The notes under the pieces are model-generated. The model searched no databases and was not told the origin of the DNA. It saw only the letters and a program-made list of their open reading frames with translations. Made by a program: the position numbers and the translations under genes. DNA of 64,000 nt from Symbiodinium natans. Its lineage: Eukaryota; Sar; Dinophyceae; Suessiales; Symbiodiniaceae. The stretch's first letter is position 1; every line of letters begins with the position of its first letter. Where the stretch lies: the NCBI GenBank assembly GCA_905221605.1, contig CAJNDS010000085.1, forward strand, positions 171,468 to 235,467, read 5' to 3'. Shown here one piece after another: positions 1-10,400 of the stretch.

Positions 1-7
1 CGGCACT

Positions 8-1362
8 GTGCGCTGTCGACTTGTAGTTCGAGGCTACACGCAAGAAGTCAATGACAAGGATGAGACTTTCGCCTCGACGCCTTCGCTCACCACCTTGAAG
101 CTTTTGCTTACTTTGGCTGTAGCCAGAGGATGGCACATAGCAGTGGGTGACATTTCCACAGCTTTCTTGCACGCTGCTGTGGATGATGACTTTTACGTCA
201 TACCTTTTACCCAGATGGCTGCACGCTTTGGAAGTTGAAGAAGGCGCTTTATGGTCTTAAGCACTCTCCAAAGCTTTGGCAAGAGCACTTTGCGTCAGTC
301 ATGAAGAAGAATGGCTTTCGCAGGGTCAAGTCAGACCCAAACCTTTATGTGCATGAGACCAAGCAACTTTACGTGCTTGCTTATGTTGACGACCTCATGT
401 TCTTTGGTTCAAAGCCAGATGTCGAACTTTCGGTTGCGGATTTGCAGAAAGACCTGTTGTTGAAGATGACAGGCACTTTGGACGAAGGTCAATCGGTGAC
501 TTTCCTTGGCCGTGAGCTTCAAAGAACGAACGACGCCATACTTGTTGGCATGAACCCTGCGTACATTGATCGTATGCTTGAGACGGCGGGACTTTCAGGT
601 TGTAAGCCAGTCCTTGCTCCGGGCACAGACACTTTGCGAAAGCAGTTGAATGTTGAGCCTCTGGACGCGGAAGCGCACAAGCGCTACCGGCGCATCGTAG
701 GCCAACTTTTGTGGCTTTCGAGTGTACGCCCAGACATCATGTATGCAGTAAAGGAGCTCAGTCGAGGACTTTCTGCCCCGACCTCAGAGCATGAAGCCAA
801 GGCCAAGCACCTTTTGAAGTACCTTGCTGGTACGAAGAACTTTTCGCAACGTCTTCAACCTACCCTACAACTTTCCCCACAACACAAAGCCATAGACATC
901 AACATTTACGTAGATTCCGATTGGGCTGGCTGCGCAGATAGTCGTAGATCCACTTCGGGTGTGTCACTTTTCATGTTGGGCGCGAACATTTTGTCGCACA
1001 GTAGGACGCAAGCTACGGTAGCACTTTCGAGTGGGGAAGCCGAGCTGTACGCGATAGGCTCAGGAACCGCTGATGCACTTTTCCTGAAGTCTCTGATCGA
1101 GGAGGCGATACTTTTCCCGAAAGCAAACCTTTGTATCTGGACCGACTCCAACGTTGGTAAAAGCATAGTTTCGCGCTTTGGGGCATCCCGTAAGACGAAG
1201 CACGTGGAGCTTCGCTTTCTTTACGTTCAAGAACTTGTTGCCTCAGGTATGGTGCGTGTAAAGAAAGTGTTGGGAACTTTGAACCCAGCTGATATCTTGA
1301 CGAAGTATGTTCCCAGAGAAACTTTGCACAGGCATCTGCCTACTTTTGGTTTTCCACTTTGA
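8..1362 (+). pseudogene. copia Pol fragment: reverse transcriptase and RNase H, one frameshift
   Basis: This is the C-terminal half of a Ty1/copia polyprotein, which copies element RNA into DNA. Visible RT motifs are the copia DISTAFLHA block (about 150-180), KKALYGLKHSPKLW (about 235-276) and the catalytic YVDDL box (about 382-397). RNase H follows with YVDSDWAGC (about 907-933), LSSGEAELYAI (about 1024-1056), TDSN (about 1142-1153) and a terminal NPADILTKY segment. The 5' end is cut by the window edge. Up to about 205 the frame is the one opening at position 8. From about 205 onward the match continues in another frame, so one base is missing near the run at 203-208. This may be mutational decay, an assembly error or, less likely, programmed slippage, since no standard slippery heptamer is present. 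ACTTT falls in all three codon phases, most often as a codon ending in A followed by Leu CTT. Confidence 0.9.
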
Positions 1363-1402
1363 GAAAGACAGAAAGAAGAGAGAGTGTGAGAGGAGAGAAA
1401 CA
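1361..1402 (+). other. Purine-rich tract after Pol stop (candidate polypurine tract)
   Basis: A run of almost only A and G begins at the Pol stop codon. LTR elements use a polypurine tract just upstream of the 3' LTR to prime plus-strand DNA. Position and composition fit, but the LTR start is not established. Confidence 0.4.
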
Positions 1403-1409
1403 CGTACTT

Positions 1410-1580
1410 TTGCGGACATGTCACTCTTGGTGTGTGTGTACAGTCATGTCACTTTTCATGTCTTTCATGTCACTTGTGCTGTCTTGTGCGGACATGTCAC
1501 TGTTGCAGACATGTACTTTGCAGTGCTGTGCAGTGCAGACGTGTACTTTGCAGTCATGTTCAGTCATGTCAACTTTCGGC
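1410..1580 (+). repeat. Short interspersed repeats built on CATGTCAC and GTACTTTGCAGT
   Basis: The block CATGTCAC recurs at least four times, and the phrase GCAGACRTGTACTTTGCAGT appears twice (about 1505-1524 and 1535-1554). The copies are imperfect and irregularly spaced. They lie between Pol and the downstream ORF, where U3 regulatory repeats would sit if the LTR begins near 1,385. No function can be assigned from sequence. Confidence 0.55.
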
Positions 1581-1943
1581 GCATTCGGCGCACTCGGCTC
1601 GCGTACGCGCGCGCAACTTTTTCCGTTTTTCAGGCACGAAACCTTCGCCGCCACGCGCGAACGCGCGCACTTTCTCCACGCGAACTCGCGCTGTTCAGGC
1701 GCATTTTAACTTTAGTCTTTTAATGTACATAAATTCGACCCCAGCCAACTTTGACCTTGCGGGGTGTTCGGGGTTTCTTTGGCGTTTGTGGTTTACTTTG
1801 CCTCGCGCCCCTCTGGTGCTTCTCTCGAAACACTTTGATGCTCTTGCGCGCCCGCGCGCCATGGCACTTTAAAGGTGTGAGACGTCCAGAGACAGTTCTC
1901 GCAACTTTGCGCGCGGTGGAGCCGCGCAGCAGACTTTGAGGCG

Positions 1944-2807
1944 ATGGATCGCTTTACACCAGCTCAGAGCCGTGACGTGGACTTTAGCACGTATCGCACG
2001 TGGCTGAGTCTGCAGCTGGTTCTTGAAACCTTGTGGAATGGGTTGCAGAAGGAGCAACTTTATCTGCCACTTTCATCGCCGGCGGAAATGTTTCAGAAGC
2101 TTTATCCTTTGATCCAGTATGCGGCCACTTTGGGACTTTATACACCTCCTGAGTTGGAGGTGCTGCAGAGGACTTTTGTGGGGTTCTGGACACCGGAACG
2201 CCCCACTTTTCGGCAGGATTGGGTTCCTTTTCAGCTGTGGCTTACTCTACCTACAGGACTTTGGTTGACGGTTGCATCTGCAGCTCAGAGGTCAGGAAAC
2301 TTTGTCTTGCCATCTGCAGCAATGGTGGGAACTATGGTGGATTGCCTGAACCTCACTTTGTCTCCGAGATCGTCACTTTTATTTTGGTCATTTGGACTGT
2401 CTATCTCCTTGCAACAGGGACTTGATCGTGTGACTTTTATGCCAGGAGAGCAGTTGATCACGATTGGAGTCCGACTTTTGCTACAAGACTTTACTCGGTT
2501 AATCACCATCAATGGAAATCGTCTATGGAATAGGCGATATGTGGATTACTTTCTCAAAGTTCAGAGCCTGAACTTTATGTGGGAGCCTACTTGCCGAACG
2601 ATTGTCACTTTGTTGCACCGCATTCACCCGTACGAGCTTTGTGACAATCTCAACACCTACTTTGACAGGCCTGACTGCAGGCACTCGCGCCTTATGCACC
2701 TCCCACTTTTATCTCGGCTGTACCAAGAGCTCTCAAACTTTCCAGACGAGGGCGTTGCGCCGATGCACTTGGATATCCCCACTTTGCGTCGTGGCTCCAG
2801 GATGTGA
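1944..2807 (+). CDS. Unknown 287-residue ORF downstream of copia Pol
   Basis: The ATG at 1944 opens a frame of 287 codons ending in TGA at 2807. I do not recognise the product. It is rich in Leu, Phe and Trp, has several hydrophobic stretches (for example around codons 90-110 and 125-150) and no zinc knuckle, RT or integrase motif. It lies about 580 bp after the Pol stop on the same strand, and ACTTT runs through it without respect for reading frame. Possibilities are an extra ORF of the element (some copia lineages carry an envelope-like third ORF), a captured host fragment, or an ORF inside a long LTR. The low stop density favours real or recently real coding, but homology is unproven. Confidence 0.45.
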   Translation: MDRFTPAQSRDVDFSTYRTWLSLQLVLETLWNGLQKEQLYLPLSSPAEMFQKLYPLIQYAATLGLYTPPELEVLQRTFVGFWTPERPTFRQDWVPFQLWLTLPTGLWLTVASAAQRSGNFVLPSAAMVGTMVDCLNLTLSPRSSLLFWSFGLSISLQQGLDRVTFMPGEQLITIGVRLLLQDFTRLITINGNRLWNRRYVDYFLKVQSLNFMWEPTCRTIVTLLHRIHPYELCDNLNTYFDRPDCRHSRLMHLPLLSRLYQELSNFPDEGVAPMHLDIPTLRRGSRM

Positions 2808-3300
2808 AGATGTGCCACTTTTCGAGTCGCTGCATTTCGATATGCCGACTTTGGGCACTTTGGTATTTCAGACAGCCAGAATCGCTGCACTTTGGGCCGA
2901 TTCATAATACCTTTCGCAAGCACCACAACTTTGAAGAGCACAACGATCTTTTTAACAGCCACTTTGAAGATGGCAGCTTTTGCGAATCAGCTGATTCCCC
3001 CGACTTTCGAGTAAAACATTTCTTCGAACTTTGTTTGCTGATATTGTGGTTCGTACTTTGAAGCGGGTGTGTGATTGAGTGTGGACGAAAGTTAAAGCAA
3101 CTTTAGTCCAAGGAGGCGTGTGAAATTATAATCACACTTTTCCTCCCCAGATGAGCCCTACTCATGATCTGCCACTTTGGTGGCTCAAGCACAACTTTGC
3201 CCAGAGAGAAAAGGCCGAGGCATCATAGGAACTTTGCAGTTCAAGGAGTTGAGGTTGGCTGAGGTTGCACGATCACTTTAGGGTTGTTTGTGTAGACTTT
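2808..3300 (+). other. Tail of the ACTTT-rich element, no supported gene
   Basis: About 490 bp of A/T-richer sequence continues the ACTTT comb with a mean spacing near 35 bp. An 85-codon open frame (about 2804-3061) is present but has no recognisable feature. No polyadenylation or LTR terminus could be fixed. Confidence 0.4.
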
Positions 3301-4100
3301 GGCTACCTCGCAATTTCGCATTTGCTTGTGACAGGGTGGGCCACTGAGCTCGCAGCTGCGCCAGATTTTCTGCCCTCCGCATCGAGCCAGCTGGCCACGA
3401 TTCTGCCATACCTGGACGGAAAGTGTGAGACCCGTAAGCCCCTGTGAGCCATACTGAGACATGCCGTGACATAAAGGGGGAAATAAATGGCGGCCTTGAG
3501 ACTTTGAGGGACGGCAGCTCTGCACCCAGCAACTCGCGGGCTTTGGCTAGATCGGGCCCGTCCAGGGCCTGAACTTGGGCGAGCAAGAAGAGCGGAAAGA
3601 GCAGAAAGAGCAGAAAGAGCAGAAAGCCGCAGAAGAAGCGAATGTTGTTCACTCACGCCTGCAGAAGAAGACGTACAGCTGCGTGGCCGTGACGTGCATG
3701 AGCCTGGATCAGGCGCTCGTAGGACAGACCGGAAAAGGCTGATGCTCTTCGGCAAGAGCAAACACAAGAACACGTGTGCATGCCACTGGGAACCTTCATG
3801 ATCAAGAGAACAGCTTCCGATGGCACCGCCAACAATTGCCAGACAACTAAAAGTCGAGTTCCGGCAATACAGCGAGGTGAGTAAACGAATGCGTGAGTAA
3901 GGAGGGGCCTCCGGGGGAACAACATTCCCGAGGTCTGCCAAGACCCCGTTAGTTTTGCAAAAGGCCAAGCAAAACCTATGAAAGCTTGCCACCTGCATCG
4001 CCAAGAAGTGGCAAGCAGGCATTGTGCCAAGACAGGGAGGGCTGGCAACATCCCGTTGCATCGAATAACGCAGCCACGCCAACGAGGTCAAAGCACTTTT
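3278..4100 (-). other. Possible minus-strand exons of an unidentified gene
   Basis: The minus strand contains a plausible exon at about 3502-3572: it follows an AG acceptor and encodes a helix-like stretch including GPDLAKARELLGAELPSLK. Another open stretch lies at about 3305-3420. Upstream of the first exon (3578-3640 on the plus strand) is a tandem 9-bp GAAAGAGCA repeat. The orientation matches the neighbouring Pumilio gene, so these could be its 3' exons or a separate gene. I recognise no domain. The rest of this interval shows nothing specific. Confidence 0.25.
3578..3640. repeat. Tandem GAAAGAGCA minisatellite
   Basis: About five near-perfect copies of the 9-mer sit back to back. Read on the minus strand they would encode a Leu/Phe/Ser-rich hydrophobic stretch that mimics a signal peptide. 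I therefore do not take that stretch as a real secretion signal. Confidence 0.7.
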
Positions 4101-4499
4101 CTCCGTGATTCCTGTGAGGGTGCTAGGTGCTCCCTATATAGGATCGTTTGCCGGCACACATAACCCTCACCCTGCAATGGGGGATGGCAGCAACACGGCC
4201 GCCTCCCCAACCCCCGCTCGCGATTCTTCCTCCCCCCCCTCCTCCCGGGCCAACCCACGCAGCATACAGCAGCCACACCGATGATGTGCGTCCTGTCCCC
4301 TTTTTCGCTGACGGCAGCCCCCGGCCGAAGCGGGTCGCAGAGCATTAACACGACAAGGGGCAATCTTGCAGGGCATCCAGCAGACAGTCCTGGAAGTCGC
4401 TACGTGGGAAGCAACATGACACATCCGCTCAGAGGTGCGCACCATGAAGGTCAGCAGCCCCTGTTCCTGTTCACTTGAGGTGGAGTCGCTTTCTGCGGA

Positions 4500-5891
4500 T
4501 TTGGCTCATGGCATTTCGGAGTCCTGGACTATCGCTCGTGCCAGGGAGATCGCGTCCTCTTTACAAAGCTGGGACCTCAGATCTCGATCGTGGTTTGCTT
4601 CAAACATCGCTGTCGCATGGGGCCCCCACAATGCAGCGGCTACTACTGCACTCCCGAAGGAGTCCTGGCAAATGGGCACGATCTCCTTTCTGAGCTCCTG
4701 GCTTCAGCACAGCAGCTACACATCTCCGCAAAGATCAACCCTCGGTAACCTCTAAGAACATGGCCCTATGAGTCCTCGGCCAGCTTGTGACGATGAGCTT
4801 GAGTGCCATGCTCCAGCAAATTCTGCAAAACCTCGTTTTCTTTTGCAGAAAGACGCTGGACCTTGAACTCTTGAAGCTCAGGCAGCTGCATAATTGCCGT
4901 AAGGATGGCGTGCAATTCCACTAACATCAGACAGGATAGCCGCTGCCACACACTCGACCTGAAAAGGGGCAGACGAAACAGTCATGGACCGTCAGGAACA
5001 GCAGATCTCAGCAGATGCTCTTCGGCTCTTGGAATGCCAGGGAATCTTAGACCCGCGCTTGGGCTGGAGAACAACGTTCTAGCAGCCTCGAAACTGATAC
5101 GGGCTTCATCTGCATTTGCCAATCGTACGGAAGAGGCGCCTCTGAATGATACGACAGCCGTACTTGTGGCGCGCAGCCTATGCGAGTCGCTGCAAACAGC
5201 ACAGCCATGCACCTACGCCCTGCACACGGTTTTTGCTGCGTGCACAGAGGCAAAGGCCAGTTCCACAAAGCCGCTGCAAGCCATAATTTCATCAATGATG
5301 AACTGACAGTCTGGGGCCCTGCATCAGCGGCATCAACTGGAGATCACGTACAGTACTATGTCATCACATGAGGTTTTCAGACTCCGGCCTCGAGGACGTG
5401 ATGCATTTTTGCAGGACGTGGTTCGCATGAGGGCATCGCATTGCATCCAGCACGTGTCCAGCGACTTCTGCCACAAGAAGGCGCCGAAGCTCATCGGTAG
5501 CTTGCTCGATCGCAAGCTGAACGTCGCGGCACCCCTTGGAATCTTGAGACAGTTCCCAGACACGTCCTGCTAGATTGGTCATGCCACTGGTCATGCCATT
5601 GGTCGTGCCCATGCCATCTACTCTAGAGCCACCACAGCATCCACCACCACTAAGGCTTCCAAGCCCACACTCTATCTTTCGTGACCCCAGCAGGCGTGGC
5701 AGAGTGTCTTGCATGCTCTCTTCTTGCCGAGCAGATCGTTCAGCACGTACAACTCCAGCACTGAGGTATGTGGCCCAAGGCGGATCCTCGTTGGAGTTTA
5801 TCCTCTCGATCAGAGCTCGGAGGGGAAAAGCCAAGGCCCGTGGCTTCGGTGGTTTTGCTGTGCCTCTTCCACGACGCGTGCTCTGCATCAT
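4500..5891 (-). CDS. Pumilio (PUF)-family RNA-binding protein, multi-exon
   Basis: PUF proteins bind mRNA 3' regions through tandem helical repeats and control stability or translation. Reading leftwards on the minus strand, I see an N-terminal low-complexity Gly/Thr/Met-rich part (to about 5,580). The first repeats follow, with WELSQDSKGCRDVQLAIEQA and HVLQKCI (about 5575-5372). Then come FIIDEIMAC (about 5307-5272), a 38-nt exon with RHKYGCRIIQ (5177-5140), a 34-nt exon with LLERCSPAQ (5086-5053), VLQNLLEHGTQAHRHK (about 4830-4770), and QDSFGSAVVAAAL with a helical tail (about 4720-4505). The 5139-5087 intron has a GC donor and joins the halves of the GCRIIQ-RLLERC repeat in frame. The start codon and last exon are uncertain, and several exon ends are inferred from repeat continuity. 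The number of repeats cannot be fixed without a transcript. Confidence 0.8.
5087..5139 (-). other. 53-nt GC-AG intron in the PUF gene
   Basis: On the minus strand the exon ends in CAGAG, the intron begins GCGCC and ends in AG at 5087, and the next exon begins GCTGCTAG. Joining them restores the PUF consensus Q-R-L-L-E-R-C. GC donors are established as common in dinoflagellate genes. Confidence 0.7.
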
Positions 5892-5899
5892 GCTGCGGC

Positions 5900-7470
5900 C
5901 ACAGGCTGTGAACTACAAGACTAGCCGCTTGTGGCTGAAAAGGCTCAGAAGCATTCCGTGAATTGAGTCAAGCACACATGTTTGGCCCTTGGGCATTTGC
6001 GAGAAGGACATTCGCTACAGTTCAAGAAGCTTTTTGACAAACATTTTCGCCGCTGAACACATCAGTCAGTTGCCCCTAAACTCTAGACTTGCCACTATCA
6101 TCGTCCTCGCTTTGAAGTAGGGCCTCCTTCAAGTCCGTACCCGCCGTCTGGCAACATGTTCGTTGTCCACCTCCTTCACGACAACAGTATCACATGCTGC
6201 CGCCCCAACCGATCGCCAAATCAAATCTTCCTCCTTCTGCACAGCACCTCTGCAGAGGCTCTGGTCTGCAAAGCTGCGATGTTGGAGAGACTGGTCACGG
6301 TCGTGCTTCCGCAATCAAGACGGCGTCGCCTCGACCTTCCCTTTCTGATGGCTGCCCAGCGTATTCAATGTTGGCAAGCCCTCGTGGCAGATTGGTGGTC
6401 AGTGGTGAGTGGTGGTCAACCGTCAGAAATGGTCAGCAGCTTGTGTCCGCCAGCAATCATCATCGATAGTCTGGCGTTTCAGCACCACCGCCATGCACCC
6501 AATTGAAGCGCGGACACCGCCTTCAGCAGGGGAAGCTGGCCAGTGGCTAGTGAACTGCATGGAATCTGTCTGATTCAAACGAGGGCCAGACTTGTTCACC
6601 TCCAAAGACAAATGGTTCGCTTTCTGGGCCACCTTGGCTCGCACTAACTGACGGATAAAATGAAAACAGTGTGGCTTGAATTGGCTGCCGCGAGCAGTTC
6701 CTACAGTTTGAGCCCAATACCCCGCTCACTCTCACTTCCGACGGAAGGCAACTTCTGCCGACGCAGACATACAACACAAGCTGTTTTCAGCTCACCAAGA
6801 ATGTCCCTCCTCAAAAAGTCCAACTGTCGTTTCTTTGCATGATGAAACAGTGTGCCTTTCACGGCAACCTTTGGACTTGTGAAAAGGTGCGCCGCGTCTA
6901 GGCCTGCGCCATCTAAGATGGAGTGCAGGGTCTCTTGCAGCATGACAAACTTGCTGCCTCTATGGATCCGCTCTATGGATCCGCTGCGGACCCGGTTGTG
7001 AGAAAGAGATGACACACTCGCCCTTTGCACTCATCCCCACCATCGGAGAGCACGGGTGCATGCTAGATTTGTGAAAAGATATTTAGCGCTTTCTATCCTC
7101 ATGAACATGTTTAATAAGGCAAACGAAAGGTAGAAAAAAGAAAAAAAAGTATCATGAGAAGGCAAAAAAAGTACAGGGCCGCCCTCACCTTTTTTGGCTT
7201 TGTGCTACAATTGTTTCTACCTTGTTTTTGCCTTTGTTTGACCTTCTGTTTTTTTCCTTGTCTTTACATGCTTTTAGCCTTTACCTTTCCCAGGTAAAAG
7301 CCTGGATTCCCCCCTGACAGACCCCTGCTGTCCGTCCAAGGCTAAAAAATGGCGACCGCAAAAGGGAAAAAGAAGGTGAGGGCGGTTCCGGTACCTTTGA
7401 GCTCTCTCCACGAACCCTTGACCGTGGCGACGCAATCCTCCCACTTGGCAACGGCCGGGCACTTCTGACA
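5900..7470. other. No supported gene
   Basis: The interval lies between the 5' end of the PUF gene and the 3' end of the fucosyltransferase-like gene. Short open frames occur on both strands but none shows a family motif or codon pattern I would defend. A/T-rich, poly-A and poly-T interrupted sequence at about 7,100-7,270 is the only compositional feature. Confidence 0.5.
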
Positions 7471-7479
7471 ACATCAAAA

Positions 7480-10400
7480 GGTCGATCGTACACCTTCCCA
7501 CAACCACTTCAGATGCGACATGCTGCGCATCTTTTCAGACCATGAGTTCCAGGCTGTCATGCGCAGCTCATCGACCAGCCGGCACCTCAGATCACGCGCT
7601 CTTCGCACGGGCGAACCCTGGCAAGGACTTGGCGGCACTCTTCCGTCATGGCATCGACTGGTATTCAGGGTCAGGACTGGAGTTTGCAACAATGACCCCA
7701 AGGCCAGTGTCTCTGAGGCATGGAACCAATTCGAGGTCCACGTGCACACAAGAGCATCGGACTCCATCAACAGCTGCAAATTCAACCTGGCAAGAAAGAC
7801 TCCAAGGGACACCTGATGCGAGGGTGTACCAACAAGGTAGCCGGACAGGGACTCGATGACCATCTGCTTGGCTCCAAGGCGTTTCTGCACTTCCATGAGG
7901 GGCCGCCTGCATCATGAAAACCAAGGGCAACTAAACTCGGAAGCCGCACTTCAGTTTTTGGCATGCCCTGCAAAACGCTGACCCTCGAACCCAGGCGCAC
8001 AACTTGGGGTAGTGTCAGCTTCATGCTGTCCCTCTTCGTGGCAGAGGTTGTTTGCAAGTAGTTTCTCGAGTTGGCGACCCATGCATTGGAGCCGAGGCCT
8101 CTTCGATAGGCGCGAAACATTCATGTACACCAGGCATCCAGGGCACCTCAGCTCAAAACAAACACTTCTTTGGGCCTCGCTGCCATGTTTCGCTGTCATG
8201 TTCCACGGATGATTCGCTCTTGCTTGCCTTCGTGAGCCTTGGAGCCTTGCATTCGCCTTCAAACACAAACTTCGGACTACTTTGGCATTTCCCAGCTGCA
8301 AAGAAAGGGACACCAAAGTCCAAGGACACGACCGGTTGAAGGTGCGTGATGCTTCCTGGCACAAGCGATCTCACCACATCCACTGCCATTGTCAACTCGG
8401 TTCTTGCTCCAATGGCTTCTTGTTTCGGGTCACATGCGTCTTGTATTTACCGCCGGCTTTGCTCAAGATTTTGGCTGCTGCTGCAAAGTTCCTCTCAGTG
8501 ACAGAAGCCCATTTTGTTTAAAGGCAACAAATTCCCACCTGCCCTCTCGCGTAAGCATGAAGGCTTCGGCACTTTGCCGGTGTTACAGTCCGCTCAAGGG
8601 CTTCAAGCAAGCTCAAGGTTTGCCCCTTCCAAGGTTTAGGGCCTCTCTCCCTTGAAGGTTCACTCCTGGAATTCGAGCATACCGTAGTTTACCTATTCCG
8701 TGCCTTTACCTATTGCTACTCCTTCTGCCCATTCCCATTCGAACGCTGCAGAGGACTAAGAGGCTGCAGGCACACAGGTGCCATCCATCAGTACGCACAA
8801 TCTTGCGCAACAAGGGTCGGGCTAGTTGCCTGACCTGAGATGAAATCTCACATCTCCAAGCAACTTTCCTTTTGAGGCATCCGACAGCAAGTGCCTCCAG
8901 CACGGCCGGATCGTCTGAGCCCAGGTACAGCCTGCTCTGGCCACAACTATTCCAAACCCCTGAGCATCGCTCAACACTTTGGCCCTGTGGCCTCTGCGAC
9001 GCTCGCAGCCGTGGCAGCTGAAGCTTGAAGGGCGCGATCATCCGGCCGGCATCTGGGCAACGTCGCTGAACCTGAACAGTCAGATTTTGACAGCCTCTTA
9101 AAGTGAATTGAAGCCTGTCAACATGGGTGAACAAGGCCTCAACATCGGCATCGGCATCCAAAATCCAGGAATAGATGCCCACATAGTCCTTGAATCCGTA
9201 CTCCTTCGCCTGGGACAGCCGCAAATGCCACAGCACTCTCAGCGGAGAAGAGAGGCAACGTGAACTTTGCTACGTGTGGCCCACAAACAGTGCCACGAAC
9301 GCACGCATGTTCCCCACCATGATGCCAAGCTAAGAACCTTGAGCCCCATGATGGCCCAGAGAGACGAGTTGCCTCGTAGTACTTGTCTCCATGCCGCACA
9401 TAGCTTCCAAGCACAGCATCCTGGCGGCTCGGAGTCGGAACTCAGATGAGTCCGGGTGCGTAGATGTACTTTCCGGTGCCCGGCACTCCGAACAAACTCC
9501 GAGCACTCCTGCATTTCGCCGACAAGGCTTTCCCTTCGAAGAGTCTGCATCTCGTGCAGCGTTGCAGAACTGCGGTGGGCAAGCTCAATCAGGGACAAGA
9601 ATTCGGCAGTAGTGCGAGAGAAGTTGAATGATGCTTCCAGGCGTGGCAGAAGGGCTGAAGACTCGAAGATACTCGCAAATTTTCGAAGTGTGAACAAACT
9701 GCAGCAGCTTTGCAGAGCAAACCCCTGGGCCTGGGACGTACCAGGAAGGCTGCGGTCTGAACAAAAGGCACACAAGACAACCCAAGGTCCCTCCAAAACG
9801 CGGAAGCTGCAAGCATGGGTTTTTGGCCTGTGCGCGCCACCACTTGATCCAGTAGTTCTTCGGGTACCTGCAGACTTGAGCTTCTGATACTCTTCTGATA
9901 CGACAGCTGCGAGGGGCACCCAGAGCATCTCAGCAAGTCCTACGCAGCATTGCAACATGCTGACAGAGCGCGCACATGGGTGCAAACTGAAAATCAGACA
10001 GTGACGGTCAATGTCTGATTTACGTTCAAAACGATGATACAAAAGCGTTTCTGAGGCTGAACCACTACCCCGTGGAATGCATAAAAGCCGATATTTTGAG
10101 CAGGGTCGGTCCGTTCATTTCAGAGAAAACCAAGTGCCAAAACGGAACGGACCCCCAAGGTGGCTTTCAAGCAAATACCGTCTTCGAGAATCTGAGAGTC
10201 AGACGGTCAGAAATTCGGACACTCAAACGTTCAGACAGTCAGACACTCAAACTCGAACGTAACTTGAACAGCGGCAGAAGTGCGTTTCTGAAGCTAAACC
10301 GTTGCGTGTATGAGCCGGATGGATTAATCAACTTGATTAAAAAAAAGTGAAACAAGTGCTGAAGGAACGGGTGCCTAAGGTGAACTCTCTGACCGTCTGA

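Larger units (their letters stand above)
1..3300 (+). mobile_element. 3' part of a Ty1/copia-like retroelement marked by a dense ACTTT comb
   Basis: The segment starts inside a copia reverse transcriptase, continues through RNase H, a purine-rich tract and a second ORF, and ends about 3.3 kb. The 5-mer ACTTT occurs about 73 times on the plus strand by my hand count, where about three would be expected by chance. It stops abruptly after about 3,296. That change in composition is my main evidence for the right-hand limit. The LTRs are not resolved: the 5' part of the element lies outside the window and I could not find a convincing terminal TG/CA pair. Calling it one element is an inference from the shared motif and strand. 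Confidence 0.6.

Noticed and set aside
203-210. Programmed ribosomal frameshift in copia Pol
   Set aside because: No canonical slippery heptamer in the zero frame and no obvious pseudoknot by eye. A simple one-base loss is more economical.
3578-3652. Apparent signal peptide on the minus strand
   Set aside because: The hydrophobic Leu/Phe run is the translation of the GAAAGAGCA tandem repeat.
10181-10265. CRISPR-like repeat-spacer array
   Set aside because: Repeat units are 7-15 bp, irregular and directly adjacent, with no constant spacer length and no cas gene. The organism is also a eukaryote.
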